Below are positions 11,001 to 22,500 of a DNA stretch of 64,000 nucleotides, one piece after another (within the stretch, counting starts at the first letter, position 1; each line of letters starts with the position of its first letter). The notes under the pieces are model-generated. The model did no database searches. It was not told where the DNA came from and saw only the letters and a program-made list of their open reading frames with translations. Source of the stretch: Pseudeuparius sepicola (taxonomy: Eukaryota; Arthropoda; Insecta; Coleoptera; Anthribidae); contig OY987304.1 of the NCBI GenBank assembly GCA_963920635.1, positions 32,178,365 to 32,242,364 of the forward strand, written 5' to 3'. Position numbers and translations under genes: made by a program.

Positions 11001-13783
11001 ATATTAGATTAGTAATTAGATTAGATTATAGTTATAACACGCCAACTCAGTGGATAAAAATAAAGTAAAAATATCATGGAAAGTAACAAAATTATAATAA
11101 TTTTCAGTCACATCATTTTGTTTCCTAAGGTTGTTAAGAGGGGGCACAGAAATAAACACTAAATTTTCAGTCATAGTAGTCTCGAAAACGATTTGGTATT
11201 ACGATGCCTGCCTTTTCCCTCAGATAGTCCATGCTTTGATTTAATATCTGATATATTTTATTTATACCAATTTGCTAAAGATTTTTGCCTCATACCTTTG
11301 ATCGCACGGACAAATTTCTAGTTTTTCAGAAGATCATGTCCAAAAATAAGATGTTTTCATGTCAGTTTTCACGCTTTGTTTACACTGACCCCACCTGTAA
11401 ACTATTTTCGATTTCAAAAAAATATATATTATGTATCTCGGCACCGAAGTTCCTTTTTATGACTCGTAATTTATTTTCCTTGGCCAGAGGCCTCGGCAAC
11501 TAAATTCCGCATGAGTCATAAAAAGTTGAACTTACCACTTACCAACAGCGACACCGGTAATATCAGTGTGTGTGAAATGGAAATTTCCTTATTTTTATTT
11601 AAATGCTGAGATTCAGTAGACATATTTTTAATTTCTTTAAAATACCTGAAATAAAATAACGCTGCTTCAAGCCAACCACCCTACCATGTGATTATCGGAC
11701 CTAGGAGAGAGAGGTATATTGGGTAGTATATTTCGATAAACTTGTACCCTTAAAGCTGCCTTAATAAATACTTTTTCCATGCTACTAATTAAGTCATTCA
11801 TAAGTGAAAATTGATTTAGAATTTCTTCCGCCACTCTGTTTACTCCAGTCACCTTAAATTAACTGCATCTTTTAACATGTATGGTGCGGCGTTGGTTAAC
11901 ATTAATACAATTTTGTCAACGGCATTTGGCAAAAATATTTGTTAAGCCTGGACTAACACTACATTAAAGACCTGTCCGTAGCGCTGTTTCAAATGATCTT
12001 CACTGGCACTACGACTATAAAAAATTGACAGGGTGGTTTAATGTTAAAAACATCATTGTTGCAGAATATTTTATAAAATAAAAACATGCAAATGTGTTTG
12101 TTACAACGAATTTAATATCCAAAATAAAATAAAATGATTGTTTGTCAAGCCCCCTTTAAGTTTACATGGCATATATCCAAAGGTTTTCTTAAGAAAAGTG
12201 AACCTAAAAACCAAGCAAGAATATTTTGGTTCTTTTGGTTTGAAACGAAGTCCATGGACAGTTGTAGACCAAGAACAGAACACATTAGATTTTTCAGTTT
12301 CTTCTTTATCTAGTTGACCATTGGTTCACTTTAGGGCTTTAAACCAATTTTTCTATTTTCCTTATGGCATTCGTTCCAAAATATCTAGAATCGTTTCTTC
12401 AACTGGTTGAACAGATCATCCCGTAATTCTTGTAGCCAAACTGTCTCCAATTTAAATTCATGTTAATTAGGGTTTTGCCAAATTTTTCTTTAGCCTTTTG
12501 TTTTCTTAAATCAGTATGTATCCTAGGTGACTGTCAGATCTTAGTTTGAAAAGAAAAGTAGATAAAACGGATTCGGTCTTGCCCTATGACAGGCCCGGTT
12601 TATTATTAATTCCCAGAGTTTCTAGAAGGACCAGGCCTCTTGCCTAGCCACATCAAATGTTGGCGCTCAACGAGATGGGAGCTAGACCTGAGATCAAGTG
12701 GAAAAATAGCCCGTAGTCGACTTTTCAGGTTTATGTAACGGCCCAGGCAATAGCACTGGCCGGCAACGAATATACCTGGATTTAGTCTGAGAAATAGTTT
12801 AGTTTGACTTCTCGTTTTGTAAAAGTCGTGGTCACTTGTCTAGCAGCACCAAATGTTGGTGCTCAATAAACAATGGCCGGCAGTTACACCTGATATCAAA
12901 TACAAACTATTTATCTTTGATCTCGGGTTTTGCAACGGTCCAGGCCTCTTGCCTGACAGTACCAAGGGTTGGTACTCAACAATAGCAATGGCCGGCAGTT
13001 AAACCTGATATCCCTAACCGGTTGATCACAATCTGATGAATTCCGTATTTTTCGGGTCCTCTTTATACCCAATTCCGGCCGGGCTGGTGGGGTTGACAAA
13101 AAGAGCCCGGTTGCTATGCCGTTATCGAGGATTAGTACGGTGCGAAATAAAAAAAAAATCTCATACACCAATAATAGCCGGCGGTGTGACGTAGCTTCTG
13201 GTACTAAACTAAATAGTACAAATAAATTCAATCGGTTTTCCAAAAATAAATGCGTTTGTAGCCCTAGAAATATTGATTATTTTCTACTAAATCTCTTTTA
13301 CAAAAATATTGCTCGCCTAAAATCAAAAGCGACTTTCAAAACACGGTATATAAAATAACTCGGAAATACGGAAAATAAGATTTAGTTGAAATTAAAATGT
13401 TTTATTTGACTAGTCGACTGTCTTATTCTTTCTATAGTCACTGTTTGTATGAAATTATTGTATAACTTTGATGTTTCGCATATCCTTTTTTATTTTGCTT
13501 TTAGGACATGGAGAGATATTTAAACGTAGATATTGATTTGGGAACAAGTACAGCATGGCTGTCAGTCCAAGTAGCACATTTGTGTTCATTAATCGATGTT
13601 TATTTGGAAACGTTGGATCCTGAAGTGTATCCTCAGAGTTCAACATTTTTCAGAACCATATGGTGAGTGTTTTAAATAAATTAAAAATACAAAAGTTCAT
13701 GTTTTTTGTTTTGTAGTGGAAGGAATAGGAAGAAGCCCTTCAAATTTAAGAAGGTTGGATCAGGAATTTTTACTCAGTACTGA
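8005..13783 (+). CDS. THOC5: THO complex subunit 5, C-terminal half (7 exons, 5' exons not in view)
   Basis: Exons: 8005-8352, 10123-10328, 10460-10565, 10624-10812, 10870-10985, 13505-13662, 13717-13783 (stop TGA). Every junction is GT-AG and all phases join. The product, about 395 residues, follows vertebrate THOC5 from the middle to the end: an acidic then basic linker, HPLVIQMLISIQDG...LTLTF.YY, VPEVGYAFGWAQGVCGLDF, the VEIIMKLLQKRL helix, PPPIFALCV, LCSLIDVYLET, and a final KKPFKFKKVGSGIF like the MKPFKY end of the family. THOC5 belongs to the nuclear THO/TREX complex, which couples transcription with mRNA packaging and export. The first visible exon opens mid-domain after an AG acceptor, so the N-terminal coiled-coil half (about 270-300 residues in relatives) must come from upstream exons that I could not find in 1-8004. 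Introns 1 and 5 are long and full of repeats. Confidence 0.93.
9139..9207 (+). pseudogene. tRNA-Pro(TGG)-like pseudogene or SINE head
   Basis: The D-arm sequence TGGTCTAGTGGCATGATTCT, anticodon loop TTTGGGT (anticodon TGG) and T-arm box B GGTTCAAATGCC match tRNA-Pro in order and spacing. The acceptor and anticodon stems carry several mismatches and a base is missing after the anticodon stem, so it is unlikely to be functional. It lies in the first visible THOC5 intron, in the same orientation as the gene. Confidence 0.6.
11946..12470 (+). mobile_element. TIR element family 'CCTGGACC', truncated copy A
   Basis: The left end CCTGGACTAACACTACATTA and the following 500 bp match the complete copy at 48906-49779 in order, including TTGTTGCAGAAT, AATAAAAACATGCAAATG and a CCATGGAC block. 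The right end is lost. It lies in intron 5 of the visible THOC5 exons. Confidence 0.65.
12620..13010 (+). repeat. Imperfect tandem repeat, unit about 115-120 bp
   Basis: The phrase CAGGCCTCTTGCCT...CCAAATGTTGG(T/C)GCTCAA...GGCCGGCAGTTA.ACCTGA recurs near 12629, 12829 and 12947, with a partial unit near 12740. The block is more GC-rich than its surroundings and lies inside THOC5 intron 5. It could be the untranslated repeat region of a retroelement, but I see no LTR or pol sequence. Confidence 0.55.
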
Positions 13784-14997
13784 AGATGTTAAACAATGTA
13801 TTCTTATTGGGAGAAAATTACTTTATTTTATGAAATGTAATTTTAATTTAGTTTATTTTACGGATTATAATTCTAGAAATATCAAAAGGGTGTGTCTTTT
13901 TAAATTCTTACATAATGTTAAAACTAACTGTTGTACATTCAAAGTTCCTCAAATTTAGCTGAACTGCTTGAAAATTTGTCGAAAACTCGGGTATGCTCAC
14001 AAGACAAACTTTTTGACCTCCATCACCTAATAAAAAATAAAAAATAAGGAAAAACGATTAGGTACCATTTTCCTAAAAACTACACTAAAAAACTACAATT
14101 AAAATAGTACTTAATTGGTTTAATTGAAAATTTATAGGTGGTCCCAAAAATTAAAGTAACACAATATTGTATAATATTTTTCCTGCTCCTTCCTGCGTAA
14201 GTACACTTTACATTCGCCAGCACACCCGAAATCATTTAAATGTTCCTATTAGTTCGGTTGCTAGGTACAAAAAATGGTTGCTAGGTACAAACAGTATTGC
14301 CTAGCAACCCTTATGCAGCCAGGACCTTAAAACCATTAATAAAAGATATGTAGCAACGCGAAACTTGTGTCAGTTTTAATATTTCACAACGATCATTTTA
14401 TAAATTGGTTTTGAAAAAAAGAATATGAATTATGCTAAAGAAAAATTAATAATATCAATATTTCTTCAGTGTCAAGTAATAGTGGCTAATAGACTAAAAT
14501 TGACAAGTAGTTGCTGTAGCGCAGGTTTAGAGTACCCGGCTAGTAAAAAAAGCCCCTGCTTTTTTAAATATTTTTAATATCACTGCATTCTGCCACTCAT
14601 ATTTATCACTGATTATCGTATTAGTAATTGAACAATAGATATTTTGAACGTAATTATTCACAATCTATTCCATAGCGTATTTGAAGTTTAATTCAGTTGT
14701 TGGTAGCACGAAAAATGTAATATCTTTTTTGGCCTTGGAGATACCTTTAAGGACCGAGTCAATGCCCATGTTGCCTCGGTCGTTAAATAACCTCCTCGGC
14801 TAAAAAAGTGCACTTGCACATCTTGCAATGTAAATAACTATTTCTTAATAATTACTAAAATGTCTAAAATGTATTAAGAAATATCTGGGCTATTGTAATT
14901 TTTGGTACCATCTATAGATTAAATCAGTTATATACCATGTTTATCTTTAAATCAGTGCACTCAACTTTTTTACATACCAGGTAGGTATGTACAGAGT
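13784..14997. other. THOC5 3' flank, no other gene seen
   Basis: Follows the THOC5 stop codon. AATAAA-like polyadenylation signals occur near 14030 (three in a row) and 14337; which is used cannot be told. The rest is AT-rich without recognisable coding sequence. Confidence 0.4.
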
Positions 14998-15562
14998 GCA
15001 GGGTGTCCTCAGAGTTGGCGCCTCAGGTCTGGGACCATGCGAGGTCCATTTTACATGGAAGTTGCACTGACATGTCAGTTATCAATTTCAAGTATTCGGC
15101 CAACTTATAAAAAATAGTCTTAAAAATAGTCGTTATTAATTTAAACACTTCCCCACTTTTCTAGTAAAAAAAGTTAGAAAATTACGTTAATTACTGTTTT
15201 TTTTTATTAGAATGAGCAAAAGTCGAAATTGGAATATCATATTCACTTGTGCTTATATTTGGGGTGATTTTGGAGAGACAATCCATTCAATAAAAGTCAC
15301 ATAAGTGGAAGTGGTGTATGTAAGTGTTTATACGTATTTGTAATTATTCAGAAATAATTATTATATTGCATTAGTTAGGCCGAGTATTCCAATCCCAATA
15401 AAAAATGTGATCAAGGAATTTCGGGATAATTGATTTTAAATCCTGTATCGAATCCCGGGACATCCATAATAGAATAAATATTTTAGTATTTTTTAGAATT
15501 AAAAAAAATTCGTCTTCTGTTTACAATAGCGCTGAAGCACCACCTCTGGGACACCCTGTACA
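14998..15562. mobile_element. TIR element (MITE), GCAGGGTGTCC ends
   Basis: The left end CAGGGTGTCCTCAGAG faces the right end CTCTGGGACACCCTG, with about 30 bp of imperfect inverted repeat. A TA follows the right end; the matching TA at the left seems to be mutated. Part of a related copy surrounds the element at 48906. Confidence 0.55.
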
Positions 15563-15719
15563 TGTAAGATGTAGAGCAACTCGAACTGTACATTACGGTC
15601 AAAGTTAATGAAAATTTTAAAAAATATTAAAATGATAATTTGAGATTTTGATAGTTTTTTGTTATTCCACTTTCAGTTTTGCCAGAGAAAATATCACTGC
15701 ATAAAGTAATTATAAACTC

Positions 15720-15857
15720 TCTTCAACGAATGTTCATACCTACGTCACAATTCCCGTCCTTGTCTGACTCGTGAATATACGACCAAGATCCATCGTATAT
15801 TTATGAGTAAGACACGGACGAGAGTTGTGACGTAAGTACGAACATTCGTTGAACAAA
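15720..15857. repeat. Short palindromic element, copy 1
   Basis: Two arms of about 60 bp beginning CTTCAACGAATGTTCATACC face each other around a short centre, so the transcript would fold into one hairpin. A second copy with the same arms is at 30120-30265, in the POLD2 intron. No coding content. Confidence 0.7.
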
Positions 15858-16534
15858 GTTTATTTCAGCTGTACCAAAATTCACCACTAGATAATATATA
15901 AAATACAAAAGTTTACACCTTTAATTTGCCTCTTGTATTCTCAACTCTCATTTGCCTCTTGTATTTTTAGGAGTTATAGTGGAAAAGAAATGTAATCTGC
16001 CAAATAAATTATTTATTATTATTATTTGTTAATTTAATGGTATGGAAGGTTTGTCTTCATTTAATCACATTATTAAACTTGTCTATTTTTAAATGAAATG
16101 TTGTAAATAATGGAGTACGTAGCAGGATGTTGGCTCGATTTACTTTTTGTTCTTACTCACTCTATCCTTAGTTATTTCTTTGAGGCATGAGTTTATCTTA
16201 TAAGTCATAATATGGTTTTTACTTCACCGAATAGCGAGGACTTTGACAATTAATTTGACATTTGCCAAACTCCCTAGATTGCCAAGAAAGTCAGGGACGT
16301 ATTAGAGCACATTGAAGTAAACAAAAAATTGTGACCAAAAAATGAAATGCCAACCTGACACCCTGATTTGTCGGTTGGTATGCACTAAATTACCAATGTG
16401 TCAATTCAGTGGTCCTATTATTCGGCAAGACGATTATATCTGCTTTGATCAACACATTCAAACTGACCCCTCGTAACAGATTGTTAGGAATTGGCGAATA
16501 GTCTATTGTATAAAGAAGAGTACTACAAATTTAC

Positions 16535-19500
16535 CTGTCACAACTTTGCTGTCAAACTTTTTCTGATTCCCTGCAAATAATATGTGAGGACAATCTTCAA
16601 TAATAAAAACATCTTTATCATAAAATGGGTAGCACCCCAGTGTATCAGGAGCTGTAGGCGCTATATGGTTCCACTGCAAACAACTTTCCATAGCTTCTAT
16701 CGGCTCGTCAATATCACAGTATCGCATAATATCCCTGACTGGTGGCCCAGATGTTCCTAGTATTTTTGTGCCATCTAACTTGCATAAGTATGGGTTCGAG
16801 ACTGTATTTAAAGATTTATAAGTGGCTGAGTGTGGGAACATACAGTAGTGCATAGGCTGTTGTGGTAAAACATGATTCGAAGGATCGTTCTCACCTAAAA
16901 AAATTAAAATTATACTGAACCAATATTATCAGCCAGCCTAAAAAACAAAAGAGTATACAGTGGTATTCATAAAGTTTGCACCAAATAGGAAACATTTTTA
17001 TTATTAGGTTTTTTGAAAATGTGATTTTGGGCTATGTTGGTGCATGTTTTGGGTACATTGTTGCACCTAAAAAGGGTCATGACGTCACAGCTCATACCTG
17101 TCAAATTTTACATTTATAATTAAAAATTGGGAAAAATGCCTTGAAAATATCTCAGAGTTATTCAGAAAATATGTTTATATTGTATTATTTTGCCTCTATG
17201 CGCATTTTTAGAAAGATATCGGGATATTAGTTTTTTCTTACTTGATTTTCCAGGAACTGGAATTGACACCATAAAATTCGATACAAAATTGTACCTTATC
17301 GTTTTGTTTCAATGAATTTCAAAATATGGAAGTTATATGTAAATATACTGGCCCAGGGAATCAACTTAGTTTTAAAGAGTCTTTGCACCTACATGGTGTA
17401 ACTTAAGTATGTTAAAATATTTCAGAGACGTGATCCTCAGCTAATTCTAAGAAAAAAGTTCATAAAACGTGTCCAAAAATTCTTCGTTTTCGATAAACGG
17501 AGTGTTATAATTTTCTAAAAAAATTGTCTTTCCAAATAACTTTTTTTATTCTTATTTTGAGTTAAAATTAGTTGTGTTGCCTTAATCCCTTCAAGATTTT
17601 GTGTTCAATTGAGAACGGCTTTTTAAATGCCTGACACTTATTGCAAATACGATAAAATAAATTTAAAAAATCTAATTTGCCATGAAATGGAGATAGATAC
17701 AAAAAGAAGTCAAGAGACACATTTTGTTCAGAATTAAATGCTCCAACCAACACCGCTACCCACTTTAATTCCTTACCCATATCTCCGCCACTGGTTCAAT
17801 CTAGAGCTTGAAAATAACACATTTAAAAGGATCCTAGCCAAATACGATGTGAACCAAATTCAGTTGAAAAATCTCTACAAATAAAGAAGTTTTGAGAAAG
17901 AGACCAATTTTTTAGAGAATTTTATTTAAAACGATGAATTTTAGGACACATGTATATATGAACTTTTTTCTTATAGTCCAAGAGCCGGCCGCATGATTTT
18001 AACTCTCATAAGATTACTAAAGCGAGTAGGTTGCCTCAGATAATATGAGCCCGATCATTCTTATTTAAAGAAGTTGTGGTTAATTTTTAATTTTTTAATA
18101 GGTACAACCCATCCCAAGAACATATTTACTACTTTTTCGCAAAAGTCTTTTGATAAATTTGAAAAGTGCCGTTCTAAAAATCGAAGGAGGTGGTAAATTT
18201 CTTAATCGGGTCTTGTACTTTCCTCCAGTACTGAAAGAAACCTTGAAAATCCGATATTTAACCGAATTTCCCGACTCCCGATTTTCAAGTTTCAAGAAAC
18301 AGGACAGCTGTAGAATTAGCAAAATTGACGGGAAATCCTAAGGAACCGCTCTTAGAAATTGCGTATTTTTAAATAACTTAGCTGTAGCTTGGCGAAAAAG
18401 GGCAACTTTTGACAGTTTTTTTACTTTGGCTTTTAGGTGATGGGAAATGCCGACCAATCACATAAAAAAGATGCGTTTCACCTGCCTTGGTCGTTTTTTT
18501 CGCCGAAAATCCGTGATAACTCGAAAACGGGAAATAATTTTCCTGAAAAAGTTTCATTAAATATGTTGACCTGTTCTCAAACGGGCATCAAACAGTATAT
18601 GGCACTGACTGTATAGCGGGACTTCACACACAACTCGCATCCCCGTGGTCCAGACTTGTCCCCGTCTTTCGCGCTGTATTTAACAGCGGAGGATTTTCAT
18701 GGCCCCGAAAATAAGCCTATCGGATTTTTAAAGGACCAAGGGACCCTTTTTTATTGTTGCTCCTTCTTTCCTATTTTGTCCTATAATCATTAATCCAGGA
18801 TATTTATCCATTGTGCAAAAAAATAAATATTTTTTCAGGGTTGGTCGGGGACTGCCTCCTGAGTATCCAACCAAAAAATCACACTCGAACCCCTTCAGGG
18901 TTTTGTGCAATAGGGGTGGTTTCTTATTTATTTATTTATTTTTTTATTTTTTTTCCAGTCTGTTCATAATAGTAAGCTCTACAACTTTGCCTTATAAAAC
19001 TTTTTTATAACTTTCATATCTCACCAGTTACAGCGCATTTCATGTTAAAAAAATGATTCTAACCTAACTTTTTAGTTGAAAGTCAGAAGCGTTCACAAGA
19101 TACATAGCGGCTCAGTACGTGTTTTAGTGTTTCAGTTCATGTGATGAAATTAGGCCTTTTTGGCTTTGGATTTTTGTCAAAGCCTGTAATAAAATTTTTT
19201 GTTGTCCACCCTATGCTATTTGAGAAAAAAATCTGTGACTTAAAGCGATGAAATTATTAAGCTCTTTCCTATGTTTTGTCACACCCTATGAATTTTGTCG
19301 TCCACCCTATACCTATGCCTTTAGGTCCTTTTAGCTTTTAAAAAGTTTTTTATTCACTCTATATACATTTTTGACATGTCAGTTGCTTTTGAGACACCCT
19401 GTATTTTCCTTATTCTTAATTCTGTGACGTCACCGAGATTCTAGTTTACACCAATTTAAGGTACTATTTTCAAATGCGTTGATGGCTCAATTGGTTAGAG

Positions 19501-22500
19501 TGTCGACCTTGTAAAACGATGATCGCAGGTTCAAACCCTGGCGATTTTTTTTATTTTCGAAATTTTGAATTTGGCACCAGAACCACATGCTGATGCGCGC
19601 GTCATAGGTTAGAGCGATGTGATTGGCCAGCAAGGTAAGGGGCGGGGCCCAGGAGGAAAGTGGAGGGGGCCATCCCAAGTGTCGCGTTACCTAAAACTGA
19701 AACCTATAATAAAATAATAAAAATTTTATTTTCGCGGAAATTTGGGGAAGTTTAGGGAAGTTTAGGGAAATCCACCAGAACTTCCCTTTCAGAGGGAAGT
19801 TTTGTACGTTTTTTGACCAGAGAACCGCCCCTCGTTATTCTATAACCTTATGAGAGTTGAAATTATGCAGCCGGCTCTCATAGTAAGAAAGCAACCAATA
19901 AAGAAGTGTCTTAGGTTATTTGTCATCGAGGTGCAATAATACAATACGAACACATTTTCTTTATAACTTTCCAATATTTCCAAAGTAAACCTGCTTTTTT
20001 CCCATTTTTAATTTTAAATGTCAAATTTGACAGGCATGGGCTATGACGTCACAACCCTCTTTAGGCGCAATCTATCTTATCTCTCTATCTGGGTAAAGGG
20101 TGACCGTCTCAGATCGGCCCGGCACACAGGTCATCATGGGCCCATTGTGCCCCCATGGCCGGTATCACAAGGCAGCCAGCATACCGGCCTTCTTAATGAA
20201 GGCCCGCAGCTCCCCTATCCTGACACCATATACGTCCTCATCGTGCAGCCTTGCCATGCCGAAGGACTCGAATCTGACCCGGCCAAGCACAGGGCACACT
20301 GTGACTAGGTGGTGGGGGTCGCCTCTTCTTCCAGGCACCAACTGCACTCCCGCTGCTCCTCCATCCCAATGAGGTGGAGGTGGCGAGCCAGATGACAGTG
20401 CCCAGTGAGGACCCTCACCAATCCCTTAATCTCCTTTCTTGGCAGACCCAGCAACTCACGGGATAAGGCCGGCGATGGCCCACGAATTATGAGCCTCATC
20501 CCCGGAGCCCTGAGCCACTCCTCAACGAATCTGCCCTGCAGCCATTCATCCAGGACTTCAATTGTTACCCGAGGTGCGATCCCCAGAAGGGGTTCCGGTC
20601 CCATCGGACTGCTCATGGATCCCTCCCTGGCCAGAAGGTTGGCGGTCTCATTTCCCTCGATGCCCGAATGCCCAGGCACCCAGGACAGAGCCACCTTATT
20701 CCCTTCGGCCACGAGCAGACCTGTTCTACATTCCTCCACCAGAGGGGATGTAGTGCAGCACTTGCAGAGCCACTTCGCTGTCGGAGTAGAAGGTCAACTC
20801 GCGCTCCCTTACCCGGAGTTTGAGTGATTCCTCCGCCCCTAACATCTCCGCCTGGAACACCGTAGTGTGTTCTTCGAGGGAGGCTCTAAGTTTACTGGCC
20901 AGTTCCTTGCAGTAGGCGCCAGCCCCAGTCCCCTTCCTTATTTTGGACCCGTCTGTATACCAGACAAGTCCCTTCCGGGTACTAATATTCCCTTCCGCCC
21001 ACTCCTCCCTTATAGGGAAGGAGAAGTGGAGTCTGTCGTGGAAGCCAATAGAGGGCACCTTCACGTCCCTTCTCATCTCCAGGATGGGAAGCGCTTCCCT
21101 TAGCTCAGACCACAGCTTCTGATGCCCGCAAAGTGAGCTCCCAGTAGCCCAGATGTTAAGTTCCTCTAATCTGAGGGCCGCCTTAGCCGCCTCATACTCT
21201 ACCATGGCACCCAGTGGAGGGAGACCCACCAGGGTCCAAGAGGGGGCCGTCCCGAAGGCCCCCCTGATGCAGAGGCAGGCTAGGTGTTGTATCTTGTCAA
21301 GCGCCCTCTGGTGCTGCAAGCGCCTGACCACCAAACGACAGCCCCATGCATGATCATGGGTACAATCATTGCCTTGTAAATCCAAAGCATGATCTTCAAA
21401 CTCAGTCTCCATGAAGTTCCCACGGCTCTGCGGCACGCCCACAGCGCATTGCATGCCTTTTTGGTCCTTGTGGGTTGCAACAACAAACACATCTATTTTT
21501 AGCTCTGGCTAGGGGTCTTTTATTGAGTCTTTTTGCAAGAAATAATTCACACAAAAATTTTGACAAGTATATTCAAAAATTTATCACACAGTAACCAGTT
21601 GTTAATCGAGCATGAGAAATATAAAAATAACAATAATCTCAGGTTGATCGTGGAAATTTTAAAACTGTAACATTTTTGGCAATTTTTATAATAGTAAAAG
21701 AGTGTTACCCTCCTTCTATGGCTTGAGCAGTCAGCAGCCTTAGCAGGATCTTCTTTGCTTGGTTTGCTGCGGTTTTCCTGATGTTTTCCGGCGTTGGGAG
21801 CTCCCTCGACCAAAACCAATGTGCAATGTCCTCTTCACAGGTCTTGCCCTTGCTGTTGTGCTTGCAGCTCGTGAGGTACGGTATATGGGAAAACAAGAGA
21901 GAAAAAATATCACCAAAAATGTGTAATTAAATCGAGGCAAAATTTGATATTTGAAAACTGCATGAAAATCTTGATCAAACTTTACCAAACATCAATTGGT
22001 GAAATTAATTTACTATTTTTTCAAATACAAACAAATAAATAGTGACGTAATAAATGTTTAAGTATTTATTAAAAAAAAACCTATAAAATTATATAAAACT
22101 TACAAAAATAGAAAATTTATCAAACTTGAAATTTTTCGAGGGGAGAAAAAATTTTGACAAAAGTAATAATAAAAAAACTCTCCCGTGGTAATTTATGTCC
22201 TCACCGCTGCCTATATACAATGGGCAAGGTCCGAATTTGATCAAAAGTGCCAATAACAAAGCCTAGTAAAATTCAGACAGAATTAATAAATAAAATCTAA
22301 CTATCTAATGACTGTAAAAAAAAAACAAGAAACTCAAATTTGTACACAGGTACCTACTTTATCATACTTTATCATCAAAGGATAAAGTTATTTCTGATTT
22401 TTTTTCTAGTAATTTTCCCCGCGGTGAATTTTTAAACAAATAAAAAATACTCCAGTCTAAATTTTGCACTGGGCAGACTTGCAAGCGAGCACGAGTAAAA

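Larger units (their letters stand above)
17060..20072. mobile_element. Large inverted-repeat element, about 3 kb
   Basis: The left flank (GCACCTAAAAAGGGTCATGACGTCAC, 17066 onward) and right flank (complement of GCGCCTAAAGAGGGTTGTGACGTCA, up to 20071) are inverted copies over about 75 bp. A second matched pair lies inward around 17960-18020 and 19845-19910 (AGAGCCGGC.GCAT.ATTT.AACTCTCATAAG). The interior holds a dispersed repeat and a tRNA-like unit but no transposase that I can see. The right end directly abuts the 3' end of LINE A. It lies inside POLD2 intron 2. Confidence 0.55.

Noticed and set aside
16235..16306. Minus-strand text VPDF...NLGSLA close to the POLD2 C-terminal motif
   Set aside because: A stop codon lies two codons before VPDF, no acceptor is in place, and the surrounding sequence looks like repeat. 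Treated as coincidence.
19476..19549. Functional tRNA-Thr gene
   Set aside because: The acceptor halves do not pair and the sequence continues as a repeat; kept only as a tRNA-like unit.
20018..21353. Several plus-strand open frames of 60-140 codons
   Set aside because: They are antisense shadows of the GC-rich RNase H-type LINE, whose minus strand has clear RT and RNase H motifs.
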